Origin: Prorocentrum cordatum
Taxonomy: Eukaryota; Sar; Dinophyceae; Prorocentrales; Prorocentraceae
NCBI GenBank assembly: GCA_963575745.1
Contig: CAUYUJ010020607.1
Span: 62,001-126,000, forward strand
DNA length: 64,000 bases
Direction: 5' to 3'
Translations under genes and position numbers: made by a program
Shown: piece after piece, positions 1 through 11,020 of the stretch
Position numbering within the stretch: the stretch's first letter is position 1
How the letters are laid out: each line of letters begins with the position of its first letter
The notes under the pieces: generated by a model
What the model was told of the DNA's origin: nothing
The model's database searches: none
Seen by the model: only the letters and a program-made list of their open reading frames with translations

Positions 1-914
1 GCGCGTCCGCCCGCCGCGCGGGCGTTTGGCTGAGGCGCTTCATTCAGGAGGGAAAAGCACACAGACACAATTCATCGTCGATTCCCCTGGAAGTATGGGA
101 AAATACACTCCCAGGCCGAAAGTTTCTTCCTCTTGGACTAAAAACATGCGAACACCAATGGATCCAATTTGATCCCTTTTCGGGTGTGGGAGAGTTTCGT
201 GTGTCCTATTTCTGTTTTGCGCGGATCCAATTTCCTGTGTGTGAAAAAAAAACAATGGATCCATTTATTTCCCGGGAATAACTATACAGTGATCATTGAC
301 ATCCGGGACCCAGGGGGAATGGGATCCGCGGAGCACCGCAAGTGAATCATCATGCTATCCACGGAGCTGTGGATCTGCAGACCAGTGCTATGATTCTACG
401 GGGGGGGGTCTGTCCAGGATGAAGAGGGGAAGGATGAGGGAAGAGGCAAGAGGAGGTGGGAGGAGAACAGAGGGGATCGGCGCGTCGCTGCCGACATGGG
501 GGGCTCAAGGGGAATTTTTTTCGACCTGCGTAAGTATGGGAAGTGGGGGGAGACAGAAATTCAGAAAATGCAGGAATATTTGGGAATCCTGTTATTTGTG
601 CTTATGAATTTGTGTGTTCCAGGGGCCCCCTCAGGAAGGGGTAGCTGGGTCTGGCTGGAAAGCGCAGCTTGCCCTTGGTTGGTCGGGGAGGGGGGCGCCC
701 GCTGTCCGCGCAGGCGCTGTCGCAGCGTCGTAGGCCTCGCTGCGCGAAGGGGCACGTCCTGCAGGCGCTCCGCGCAACGGGGGGCCCAGAGCTAGGATAA
801 ATATGGACAATTGCGCCACCTTGGCCGGGCTGTTGTGCGGCTGATGTAGGTCATCTGACCAGCGACAGGTCTGCGTGCGGCATGGGTGCAGATAGAATGG
901 GTGCAATGCCTAAC
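1..914. other. Unassigned sequence, no gene recognised
   Basis: Mixed-composition DNA. Short open frames on both strands overlap each other, have no recognisable domain and use ordinary composition, so I call none of them. GA-rich stretches lie near 418-475. Nothing resembling a tRNA, rRNA or splice-bounded exon was seen by eye. Confidence 0.5.
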
Positions 915-1060
915 AGCAGTTCCTGTTCACTTTGAACAGGACTTGCTGTCCGCGCGGCCGCGGCCTGTGTCCATTTGAGACAGAAGGCCGCCTGCCCAAC
1001 AGCGGCCGCTGTTGGTTTGGGACAACATATGCTGTTGGGCATTGTGCCCATTATTTCTGC
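915..1060. other. Cluster of short perfect hairpins and a palindrome
   Basis: Positions 921-929 (TCCTGTTCA) pair with 933-941 (TGAACAGGA) across a 3-base loop. Positions 996-1015 form a perfect 20-base palindrome, CCAACAGCGGCCGCTGTTGG, centred on a GCGGCCGC site. A further CAACA...TGTTG pair follows at about 1022-1038. Such structures can mark mobile-element ends or be extruded as cruciforms. No gene lies beside them to suggest a regulatory role. Confidence 0.6.
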
Positions 1061-1431
1061 GCCCATTTCGGGCGTCCAAAACAGAAGATCAGGAATCGGA
1101 GGACTGAAGGCATTTAGATTGCGATGAGAGTGGGGGTAGTACATATTGGGACGACAAGAAGGAGGATCATGAAATGGGAGACTGGCTCAAGGTTTGTCGT
1201 GTTGGCCGTCGTTTGTTTATGCCATGAGGCATTCACATATTGAGGGCAGTGTTGTGTAAGGCATGTTCGGGTCAATGTTTGTCGTGCGCGATTCGGCCGT
1301 GTCTCTTCTTCCCAACCATCCTGTGGTGTTGGGTCCTCGTTTTGAAGAGACTGTGCCCCGCGTCTCCTCTCCTTCCTTCCTCCTCCGCCTCCTCCCCCCC
1401 CCCCCCTCCCCCACTATCACGGCACACCCCT

Positions 1432-2795
1432 CACACGTTTCCCCATAGGAGCTCCACCGAGGGCCCCATGTAGTACCGAACAGTGGCACACCGTTGCCCC
1501 ATGGCGTGGCTGCGTTGGCATGGCGGCACCGCACCCATTTCGGCACACCCCTCACACGTTTCGTGGCCCCATAGGGAGCTCCACCGAGGCCCCAGTGGCT
1601 GCGTTGGCATGGCGGCACCGCACCCATTTCGGCACACCCCTCACACGTTTCGTGGCCCCATAGGGAGCTCCACCGAGGGCCCCAGTGGCTGCGTTGGCAT
1701 GGCGGCACCGCACCCATTTCGGCACACCCCTCACACGTTTCGTGGCCCCATAGGGAGCTCCACCGAGGGCCCCAGTGGCTGCGTTGCATGGCGGCACCGC
1801 ACCCATTTCGGCACACCCCTCACACGTTTCGTGGCCCCATAGGGAGCTCCACCGAGGCCCCAGCAGTGGCACCGACACCATGGCCCCATAGGGAGCTCCA
1901 CCGAGGGCCCCAGTGGCTGCGTTGGCATGGCGGCACCGCACCCATTTCGGCACACCCCTCACACGTTTCGTGGCCCCATAGGGAGCTCCACCGAGGGCCC
2001 CAGTGGCTGCGTTGGCATGGCGGCACCGCCCCCATTTCGGCACACCCCTCACACGCTTCGTGGCCCCATAGGGAGCTCCACCGAGGGCCCCAGTGGCTGC
2101 GTTGGCATGGCGGCACCGCACCCATTTCGGCACACCCCTCACACGTTTCGTGGCCCCATAGGGAGCTCCACCGAGGGCCCCAGTGGCTGCGTTGGCATGG
2201 CGGCACCGCACCCATTTCGGCACACCCCTCACACGTTTCGTGGCCCCATAGGGAGCTCCACCGAGGGCCCCAGTGGCTGCGTTGGCATGGCGGCACCGCA
2301 CCCATTTCGGCACACCCCTCACACGTTTCGTGGCCCCATAGGGAGCTCCACCGAGGGCCCCAGTGGCTGCGTTGGCATGGCGGCACCGCACCCATTTCGG
2401 CACACCCCTCACACGTTTCGTGGCCCCATAGGGAGCTCCACCGAGAGGCCCCAGTGGCTGCGTTGGCATGGCGGCACCGCACCCATGTCGGCACACCCCT
2501 CACACGCTTCGTGGCCCCATAGGGAGCTCCACCGAGGGCCCCAGTGGCTGCGTTGGCATGGCGGCACCGCACCCATTTCGGCACACCCCCCACACGTTTC
2601 GTGGCCCCATAGGGAGCTCCACCGAGGGCCCCAGTGGCTACGTTGGCATGGCGGCACCGCACCCATTTCGGCACACCCCTCACACGTTTCGTGGCCCCAT
2701 AGGAAGCTCCACCGAGGGCCCCAGTGGCTGCGTTCGCATGGCGGCACCGCACCCATTTCGGCACACCTTTCACACGTGTCGTGGCCCCTTAGGGA
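1432..2795 (+). repeat. 90-bp satellite array, about 14 copies
   Basis: The unit is exactly 90 bases through most of the array, visible as line-for-line recurrence at 2101, 2191, 2281 and 2371. It contains TGGCCCCATAGGGAGCTCC, then GGCCCCAGTGGCTGCG, GCATGGCGGCACCGCACCC and CACCCCTCACACG. Because 90 is divisible by three and the unit has no stop codon in several frames, open frames of 120-415 codons appear on both strands; these are artefacts. Single-base indels near 1590, 1785 and 1855-1880 break the phase. The first copies are partial or diverged. A related motif recurs at 39.9-41.6 kb. Confidence 0.95.
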
Positions 2796-3135
2796 GTTCC
2801 CTCTCCTTCGTTCAACCTGCTTTGCGGTACTCGTAACTGCATATGGTTGGGTCCATCGCCAGGATATTTTTTGTCGCGTGCATTTAAAATTTGTTTTTGT
2901 TCGGGCCGTCCAAGTCATTGTTGAGTTGAGCTTCGTCATGCTTATCAGGGAAAGTGCGCCAGTGGATCTTCCTGAATATATTCAATGGGGGGGGTTCCAG
3001 AGCGCCCCCCCCCTCCCCCCTTCGAGGGGGTGGGGGGGGTGGGGGGGGGGGGGTCCCGAAGAAGGGCCGGACCCCCCCCACCCTTCCCCCCGTTGGCGCT
3101 GGAAAGGGGGGGGGCGGTCGGACCCCCCCCCTCGT

Positions 3136-4505
3136 GTAGGGAGTGCGGAGTTGGGAGTAGGGAGTGGTGAGTAGTGAGTAGTGAGTTAGAACGTAGTGAG
3201 TAGTGAGTATTGGGTAGTGAGTAGTAGGTAGTGGGTGGCGAGTAGGGAGTAGGGAGTAGGGAGTGGGGAGTAGTGAGTAGTGAATAGTGGGTAGGTGTGT
3301 ATTGATAAGTGAGTAGTTAGTGGCGAGTAGTGAGTAGTGAGTAGTGGGTAGCGAGTAGCGGGTAGTGAGTACTGAGTAGGGAGTAGGGAGTAATGAGTAG
3401 TGGGTAGAGAGTAGTGGGTAGTGAGTAGTGGGTGGCGAGTAGTGATTGGTGAGTAGTGAGTAGTGGGTAGTGCGTAGTGCGTAGTGAGTAGTGAGTAGTG
3501 CGTAGTGAGTAGTGAGTAGTGAGTAGACAGTAGTGCGTAGCGAGTAGTGAGTAGTGAGTAGTGCGTAGTGAGTAGTGAGTACTGAGTAGTATGTAGTGCG
3601 TAGGGAGTAGTGAGGAGTGGGTAGTGATGAATAGAGAGTAGTGGGTAGTGGCAGTGGGAAATGAGTAGTGAGTAGCAAGTAGGGGGTAGCGAGTAATGAG
3701 TAGTGAGGAGCGGGTAGGGCGTAGTGAGTAGTGAGTGGTGAGTAGAGAGTAGTCAGTAGTGAGTAGTGGGTAGTGATTATTGAGTAGCGAGTAGTGAGTA
3801 GTGAGTAGTGAGTAGTGAGTAGTGAGTAGGGAGTAGGGAGTAGTGAGCAGGGAGTAGTAAGAAGTGGATAGCGAATAGTGGGTAGTGAGTAGCGATTGGT
3901 GAGTAGTGGGTAGTGGGTAGTGAGTAGTGACTAGTGACTAGTGACTAGTGAGTTGTGGCTAGTGACTAGTGAGTTGTGACTAGTGAGTTGTGACTATGTA
4001 GTGACTAGTGAGTAGGGGGTAGTAAGTAGTAAGTAGTGAATAGTGAGTAGTGGGGAGTGAGTATTGAGTAGCGAGTATGGGAGTAGCGAGTATTGAGGTC
4101 TGTGTAGTCAGTATTGTGTAGGGAGTAGGGAGTAGGGAGTAGCAAGTAGCGAGTAGTGGGTAGTGAGTGGTGATTTGTGGGCACTGAGTAGTTAGTTGTG
4201 ATTAAGTAGTGAGTAGTGTATTCGTGAATAAGAATTAGTGAGTAGGGAGTAGTGAGTAGTGAGTAGTGCTTAGTGAGTAGCGAGTATTGAGTAGTGGGTA
4301 GTGACGAGTGAGTAGTGAGTAGTGAGTAGGGAGGAGGGAGTAGTGAGTAGGGAGTAGTGAGTAGCGAGTAGTGGGTGGTGGGTCGTGAGTAGTGGATAGT
4401 GAGTAGTGAGTCGTGAGTATTGAGTAGGGGGTAGTGAGAAGTGAGTAGCGAATAGCGAGTAGCGAGTAGTCAGTAGTGGGTAGTGAGTACTGAGTTGTGA
4501 GTGCT
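3136..4505 (+). repeat. Degenerate (GTAGTGA)n 7-bp minisatellite
   Basis: About 1.4 kb of GTAGTGA units with frequent variants GTAGGGA, GTAGCGA, GTGGTGA and GTAGTGG, and some partial units. It is the central part of composite element copy 1. Divergence between units is high, so the array looks old. Confidence 0.95.
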
Positions 4506-4511
4506 CTTTGG

Positions 4512-4580
4512 GGCTGGGGTTAGTGGTTGGGGTTAGGATTAGGGGCTTGGGTTAGGGTGAGGACTAGGGGTAGGAGTGGC
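4512..4580 (+). repeat. Interstitial telomere-like tract (TTAGGG variants)
   Basis: GGGGTTAG, GGTTAGGA, GGGTTAGGG and related variants run for about 60 bases directly after the 7-mer array. It is degenerate and embedded between other repeat modules, so it is not a chromosome end. The equivalent tract in copy 2 (54004-54066) is closer to TTAGGG. Confidence 0.7.
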
Positions 4581-4664
4581 GGGGGTCGGGTTTCGCAGTC
4601 AGGGGGCGGCGTGGCGAAAGGGGGGGGGGTCCAAATCCCCCCGCCCCTTTTGAAAGGGGAGAGG

Positions 4665-4790
4665 GTGGGGGTTCCCCGACGACGGATCGGGGAAAGGTGG
4701 GGGGGGGGGCCCGACGACGGATCGGGAAAAGGGGGGGTGGGGGGGCGGGTTTTTTCCCGACGACGGGTCGGGGAAGGGGGGGGGGTCCTA
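4665..4790 (+). repeat. Three tandem CCCGACGACGGATCGGG-type hairpin units between G runs
   Basis: Each unit can fold as CCCGA paired with TCGGG around a CGACGGA loop and is followed by a run of G. Units start near 4675, 4710 and 4757. The matching block in copy 2 also has three units. Confidence 0.8.
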
Positions 4791-4880
4791 ACCCGCCCCC
4801 CGTGGGGAGATCCAGCGGCGCACCCGCCTTATCTGGCGCGCTGTCCGCTGCAAGGAGTGAAGCGCAGCGAAGGGCGCTGG

Positions 4881-5440
4881 CCCCAGGGGCGCGCGCCAGT
4901 TGTAAATAGGTGCATATAATGTTTTTTGCTTGCGCACTTGTTGTAATTTGTCAATGGCTGCTGTCGTTTACAAGGGGTTTTGGCTCCAGGGGAGCGCGTC
5001 CGGACAACTTTTCAAATGATGGTGGCTCCAGCACTGCTCATCGAAATTACCGCATCGCCTCGCTCATTCCGCTGGCCTATCATGCTGCATCGCTGGCATT
5101 TGCTCGCGTGTTCGTTGCCCTTGCGGTGCTGCTTGGGCGGTGGTGGATTTCCAGAGGCTGGAGGCTGCAGGTTCGTTCTCCTGCTGTTGCTGTTGCTCCT
5201 CGTTCTCTTCCCCGTTTTGCTCCCCGTCCCCCTCTTCCTTCTCATTTTCATTATTATCCTCTTACTTCTCATTGTCCTCGGTCTATTCTCCGATTCCAGT
5301 TTTTATCTTTCCGATTAACCTCCGTCTGTCTGGATCATCGTGCTGAGTCCACTGTATAGTCGAGTGCAGGTATCCAGGCTGATGTGTTCGAGAACTTCGC
5401 GGGGGGGCTCATCCACTGGCATTTGGCCGATCCCGCCACC
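4881..5440. other. Unassigned sequence with a pyrimidine-rich stretch
   Basis: No recognisable gene. Positions about 5170-5330 are CT-rich (TGCTGTTGCTGTTGCTCC and CTTCTCATT type), giving Leu/Ser-rich frames on the plus strand and Lys/Arg-rich frames on the minus strand. These are composition effects. Confidence 0.45.
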
Positions 5441-6010
5441 GTGTCTAGACTGTGGGTCAGAGTCCTCGAGAAGGCTAATTGGGGTGTTCTCGGAGGACTG
5501 TCCGGAATTTCCGGGGGGCAGTATGGGGTCCTCCTTGGGGGCGTCCTGGGACCATCTCGGGGGCGTTTTGTGGCTTTCTTGGCCCTTCTCGGGGGCTTCT
5601 TGGAGATGTTTGGGGGCTTCTGGGGGGCCCCCTTGGGGTTTCCTGGGCGCCTTGTAGGGCCTAGGGCTTGAGGTCTCCGTTCGATGTCCGTTCCTGGGCC
5701 CTCTCTTGGGGCTGTCCTGGGGCCTTTCTTGGCCGCTCTGCAGGCCTCTTTGGTCGTCTTGGGGCCTTCTCGGGTCGTCTTCGGGCCTTTTTGGGTCCTC
5801 TCGAGCTGTCTCGGGGCGATTATTGCGGCCTTCTGGGCCGTTTTGGAATGTCGGGGGGCCGAATTGGCGAGAACGCCAACATCTTTCACACTCCGGAGGA
5901 ACATTTATGATGCATGCCTCTTGGGGCGCTGTGGGGGGTTCCCTGAGAGTCTTCTTGGAGCGTCTTGGAGGCCTGTGGCGCTGCCTGGAGACCTGCGTCT
6001 TGGAACGGTT
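5440..6010 (+). repeat. 11-bp-periodic GGCCTCTTGGG repeat block
   Basis: Runs of GGGGCCTTCTTGG, GGCCGTCTTGG and TCTTGGGG with roughly 11-base spacing, read on the plus strand. An AT-richer insert lies at about 5865-5910 (GCGAGAACGCCAACATCTTT), a position and style shared with other blocks. Long frames on both strands (Gly/Leu/Trp-rich or Pro/Arg/Lys-rich) are translations of the repeat and are not annotated as genes. Confidence 0.85.
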
Positions 6011-7064
6011 TTCTAGCGTTTCGGCACGCTCTTGGACCTTGGATGCCTCGGGGCTGCGCGTTGATCGTATTTCAGAAATGGTTGTGCCCCCTAACATGAT
6101 ATGCCTCCTGGGCGCGCGTTGGTTGTGGTTTGCGACGGTCCGTGGCCAGACACATGGGAACATGCAGTGCTTTTACGCGCTCGAAGAGGCAGCCGATCAG
6201 GGGGGCGCGAAGCCCTGCCCCGTGGCCTAGAGGGGGTGCTCATCGTGCAAAGCTTGAATTTCGGAGCTAGCGACCAGGTAGAGCAGATTTGGCATGTTGA
6301 AACCGAGGAACCGAGGATTGCTATTGGTTCCGACGAGGTGAGGACTGGTAACTGCGCGGTCGGATCGTGGCCCCCTCAGCATGGTGGCCCCCGCAAGGCG
6401 GACCAGCGCGCAAACGAGTCAGGGTCAGGATTGTGATTCGGGTCGGGATCGTTGTGTTTCGGTCTGGTCAAGTCAGATTCGGAATTTCCTTTTGCCATGT
6501 GATTCGGGTCAGGATCGTTCCAGGTGCGCTTTCAGGTGTCGCTGGACCAAATTTGCATGAACGTCCCATGTGGGGCCGACGAAATCTGCCCAAAACGGTC
6601 CCCAATTCGTCCCAAAGCGGCCCGAGGTAACCCCCAAACATGACCAAAATATTCAAATCCGTTTTGGGAGGTGCCATCATGTGCGTGGCACCCCGAAGCG
6701 GTCTAAAACGACGGCTCCACTGGGCCTCTAGATGGATGCAGAGAGGTTTCTAATGCGCTACTTCGGGAAGAAGTCTGAGGAACGCACATTCTAATGTCCT
6801 GTGGCAAAAATAGTGACCGCACCCCCTGCCCCCCCAGGATCCCGAGTGTCATGAAGACGCCGGCGTTTTCTTCCCCCTGGAAACTATTTGACGAAATGCG
6901 AACTTACGCGTGGATTGTAAACATGTACGCGCGAGCAGTCATTGGAACATGTGTTCGAACTTCTTGCGTGTTCGAACTTCTTGCGTGCAGATGTATAGGC
7001 TTCTCCGGTCGACGAGTAAATAGTTCTCGTCTTACTGGAACGGTGTACGAGCATGCGCTTCCCA
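6011..7064. other. Unassigned sequence; one 17-bp tandem duplication
   Basis: Positions 6951-6967 and 6968-6984 are identical (GTGTTCGAACTTCTTGC twice). A short repeated phrase, GATTCGGGTCAGGATCGTT-like, occurs at about 6415-6520. No gene is recognised. Confidence 0.5.
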
Positions 7065-9830
7065 CACAGCATGCACGATGCGCGTGGGCCGCCGCGCGCG
7101 CGTGGGTCGCCGTGCGCGCGGCTGCCCATTGCCCCTCGCGTATTGCTTTTTCCATGCAAGATGCGCGTGGGCCCTCGCGAAGTGTTTCTTCCATGTAAGA
7201 TGCGCGTGGGCCGCCGCGCGCGCGGCGGCCGATAGCTGTTCGCGCGTTGTGTTTGTTCCATGCGAGATGCGCGTGGGCCGCCGCGCGCGCGCGGCGACTC
7301 GTGGCCTCTCGCGCGTAGTGTGTTTCCATAAGGTGCGTGCCGCCCCCCGCGCGGCGGCCCAGTGTTTTTTTGCGCGCTGTGTTTTTCCTTGCTTGGTGCG
7401 CGTTGGCCGCCCCGCGCGCGGCGGTCCATGGCCCCTCGCGCATAGTACTTTTCCCATGCAATATGAGCGTGGGCCGCCGCGCGCGCGCGGCGGCCCAAAG
7501 CCGCGCGTGGGCTGCCGCGCGCTCGGCGGCCCATTGCATCTGACGTGCTGTTTTTTTTATGCGCGCCGTGTTCTTCCATGCCAAATGTGTGTGGGCCGCC
7601 GCCCGCGCGGCGGCCCATTAGCCCACGCGCATTGTGTTGTTCCATGCAAGATGCGCGTGGGGCGCCGCGCGCTCGGCGGTTTTGGTCCCTCGCGCAGTGT
7701 GCTTGTCCATGCAAGATGCGCGTGGGCCTCCGCGCGCGCGGCGTCCCGTGGCCCCTCGCGCGCGGTGTTTTTCTATACGAGGTGCGCGTGGGCAAAACAC
7801 TAACGATGCAAGATGCGCGTGGGCCGCCGCGCCCGCGCGGCGGCCCTGTGCCTCTCGTGCATGGTGTTTTTTTCAATGCAGGGTGCGCGTGGGCCATTGC
7901 TCGCGCGGCGGCCCATGACCCCTCGCGCAGTGCGTGTTTCCGTGCAAGATGCGCGTGGGCCCCCGTGCGCACGGCTGCCCTGGCCACTCGCGCGTTGAGT
8001 TTTCCATGCAGGATGCGCGGGGGCCGCCGCGCGCGCTGCCGCTCATTGCCTCTCGCGCATTGTGTCGTGCTGCTCCATGCAAGATGCTCGTAGGCCGCCG
8101 CGCGCGCGGCGACCCATGGCTCCTCGCGCATTTTTTCCACGCATGTGCGTGGGCTGCTGCGTGCGCGGCGGCCCTGGCCGCTCCCGCGTTGAGTTCTTCC
8201 ATGCAGGGTGCGGGCGGGCCGCCGCGCGCGCGGCGGCCCATAGCCCCTCGCGCAGTGTGCTTACCCATACAGGTTGCGCCATAGCGCATTGTGTTTTTGC
8301 ACATAAGATGCGCGCGGGCCGCCGCGCGCGCGCGGCCCTGGCCCCTCGCGCATTGGCTTCCCCAAGCAAGACGCGCGTGGGCCGCCGCGCGCGCGCGGCA
8401 GCCCATTACCCCTCACGCTTTGTGTTGTTTCTATGCAAGATGCGCGTGGGCTGCCGCGCGCGTGGCGGCCCGTGGCACCACGCGCGTCGTGGTTTTCCAT
8501 GCAAGACGCGCGTGGGCCGCCGCGCGCGCGTCGGCCCTTGGCGCCTCGCGCAGTAGGGTTTCTCTGTGCAAGATGAGCATGGGCCGCCGCGCTCGCCGCG
8601 GCCCATGGCCCCTCGCGCATTGTGCTGTGCTTTTTAATTCAAGATGCGCGTGGGCCGCCGCTGGCGCGCGGCGGACAATGGCCCCTCGCGCATTGTGTTT
8701 TTCTTTGCAGGATGCGCGTGGGCCGCCGCGCGCGCGGCGGCCCTGGTCTCTCGCGCATGTTGACTTTTCATATAAGGTGCGTGTGGGCCGCCGCGTGCGC
8801 GGCGGACATGGCCCCTCGCGCATAGTGTTGGTTCCGTGCAAGACGCGCGTGGGCCGCCGCGCGGGCGGCGGCCCTGGCCCCTCTCGCATGGTGGTTTTTC
8901 CAAGCAGGACGCGCGGGGGCCGCCGCGCGCGCGGCGGCCCATGGCCCCACGCGCGCTGTGTTTGCTCCATGCAAGATGCGCGTGGGCCGCCGCGCGCGCG
9001 GCGGCCTTGTGCCCCTCGCGCATGGTGTTTTTTTGATACAATGTGCGCGTGGGCCGCACCGCTTGCGCGGCGGCCCATTGCCATTCGCGCACTGTGTGCT
9101 TCCATTCAAGATGCGCGTGGGCCGCCGAGCGCGCGGCGGCCCATCGGCATTCGCGCATTGCGTTTTTCCATGCAAGGTGCGCGTTGGCCGCCGCGCGCGC
9201 TGCGGCCCTGGCCCCTTGCGCTTTTTGCGTGTGCCATGCAATGCGCAGCCGCGCGCACGGCGGCCGTGGCCCGTTGCGCATTGTTTGTTCCGCGCAAGAT
9301 GCGCGTGGGCGGCCGCGCGAGCGGCGGCCCTGGCCCCTCGCGCATTGTGTGTTTCGGTGCAAGATGCGCGTGGGCCACCGCGCGTGCGGCGGCCCATGCC
9401 ACCTTCGTGCGTTGTGTTGTTCCATACGAGGTGCGCGTGGGCCATCGCTCGCGCGGCGACCTTGGCCCCTCGCGCATTTTGTGCGTTCGTGCACGATACG
9501 CGTGGGCCGCCGCGCGCGCGAAGGCCCTTGGCATCCTCGCGCGTTTTGTTCGCCCATTCAAAGTGCGCGTGGGCCATCGCTCGCGCGGTGGCCCAGGCCC
9601 CTCGCGCATTGTCTTTTTTCATGCAAGATGCGCGCGGCGGCTCTTGGCCCCTCGCGCGTTGCGTTTGTCATGCAATATTCGCGTGGGCCATCGCACGCGC
9701 GGCGGCCCATGGCCCCTCGCAAGATGTGCGAGGGCCGCGGCGCGCGCGGCAGCTCTGGCGCTTCGCTTCGCCGCATGTGCATGCCAGATCCGCGTGCGCC
9801 GCCGCGCGCGCGGCGGCCCTCAATCCGAAA
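7065..9830 (+). repeat. Array of ~60-75-bp units carrying a long GC palindrome
   Basis: About 35-40 units. Each has CCATGCAAGATGCGCGTGGG, a palindromic core of the form GGCCGCCGCGCGCGCGGCGG closing into GGCC, and then CCCCTCGCGCATTGTG and a T run. Spacing of the AAGATGCGCGTGGG phrase is mostly 60-75 bases. Many cores are perfect self-complements; others have compensatory-looking or one-sided changes. All six frames are mostly open, giving apparent proteins of up to 534 residues rich in Ala, Arg, Gly and Pro. I reject these as products of the repeat. Confidence 0.95.
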
Positions 9831-10745
9831 GTCGCCATGCTGGCCTGCGAATTCAAGTGAACCCGCAGCGGTTGCCGGTTTGTGTTCCAACTTAATATAC
9901 GGTCCTTACGTTTTTGTTTATCGATGCGGCCTACAATGCGCCGACGCGCCCGCGCGCGCGCGTCCGGCGTAAACCCGCAGCCGTTGCCGATGGGATTTCC
10001 CATTTAACACGCGGCCTTCATATTTGTTTTCGTCCATTGGTGCAGCCTACAATGCGCCGACGCGCGCGTTCGCGTGGCGGGTTCTGTTTTGTCGGCAATA
10101 GGAAAGTCGCCTTGCTGGCCTTAGAGCTTACGTGAACCCTTAGCGCTTGCCGATTGGAATTCATTTTGCACATTCGGTCCCTACGCTTTCGTCTATTGGT
10201 GCAGCCTACAATGCGCCGACACGGGCGCGTAGCGGTTTCTGTATTGCCAGCAATAGGAAAGTTACCATGCTGGCCTGGGAACTGGAGTGAACCGTTAGCG
10301 TTTGCTGATTGAAGTTCCACGCTTTACATGCGGCCTTTACGTTTTCGTATATTAGTGTAGCCTACAGTGCGCCGGCGCGCGGGGGCGCGCGTGGCGGCTT
10401 TTGTGTTGCCCGCAATGGGAAGGTCGCCATGCTGGCCTGGAAACAAGAAGTGCACCCTTAGCGGTCGCCGATGGGAGTTCCCATGTAACCTGCGGTCTTG
10501 AAGTTTTCGTCCATTGGTGCAGCCTACAACGCGCCGACGCACGCTATCGCGTGGTGGTCTCTGTTTTGTTCACATTAGGAATGTCGCCGTGCTGGCCTGA
10601 GAACTGAAGCGACCTTTTTCTAACGGTGACTGATTGGGTCCAAGTTGGAATGCGGTCTTTTACGGTTTCGTCTATCGGTGAAACCTACAATGTGCCGACG
10701 CGCGCGTGTGGCGTATTTGTATGGTTCGCGATGGGAAAGTCGCCA
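9830..10745 (+). repeat. ~160-bp tandem satellite, six diverged copies
   Basis: The anchor phrase CCTACAATGCGCCGACGCG or a variant starts at about 9930, 10046, 10205, 10361, 10523 and 10684. Spacings are 116, 159, 156, 162 and 161. Each full unit also carries TCGCCATGCTGGCCTG and TACGTTTTCGT. The array follows the palindrome array directly, and both are rich in GCGCGC near the anchor. The copies differ by many substitutions. Confidence 0.9.
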
Positions 10746-11020
10746 TGCGCGGGTCACTGCACTCTGGGCATCCTGTTTTGGATGCCCAGAGTGCACTCTC
10801 CAGAGTGCATTCTGGTGAGTGCAATCTGGTTAGGCGATGGGGCTGAGAGTACACTCATGATGAGGGCCCGCGCCGACTGTCGTTTCTGAATGTCGGCGCC
10901 GACTGTGACTGACGAGTGTCGGCGCCGAGTGTCGGTGCCGAGCGTCGATGACAAGCGTTGGCGACGATCGTCGTTGACGCGCCGAGTGTCGGCGCTGATC
11001 GTTGGTGACGCGGGGTGTCT
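10746..11020. other. 16-bp perfect hairpin followed by GTGTCGGCGCCGAG repeats
   Basis: Positions 10758-10773 (TGCACTCTGGGCATCC) pair perfectly with 10780-10795 around a six-base loop. The arm sequence recurs in part at 10796-10835. From about 10865 to 11015 there are 6-7 degenerate copies of GTGTCGGCGCCGAC/GAG. The hairpin is T-rich in its loop but no transcript end can be inferred. Confidence 0.75.

Larger units (their letters stand above)
2985..4880 (+). repeat. Composite element copy 1: G/C runs, 7-mer array, telomere-like tract, ACGACGG units
   Basis: The order is: G and C homopolymer runs with TTGGCGCTGGAAAGG at about 3093; a (GTAGTGA)n array; a TTAGGG-like tract; CCCCTTTTGAAAGGGG; three CCCGACGACGGATCGGG-type units; and an end near ATCCAGCGGCGC at about 4810. 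The same modules occur in the same order and orientation at 52308-54345. No protein is credible here. The long reverse-strand frames rich in Leu-Thr-Thr-His-Tyr-Ser simply translate the 7-mer. Confidence 0.85.

Noticed and set aside
1140-1200. Dinoflagellate spliced-leader relic (GGCTCAAG near 1186)
   Set aside because: Only eight bases fit; the preceding bases do not match the conserved leader, and no other match was seen by eye.
7065-9830. CRISPR array
   Set aside because: Units are regular but there are no unique spacers between conserved repeats, the context is eukaryotic and no cas genes are present. The same applies to the ~103-bp array at 36.9-39.8 kb.
8291-9895. 534-codon Ala/Arg/Gly/Pro-rich frame
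   Set aside because: Produced by the GC palindrome array, where nearly all six frames are open.
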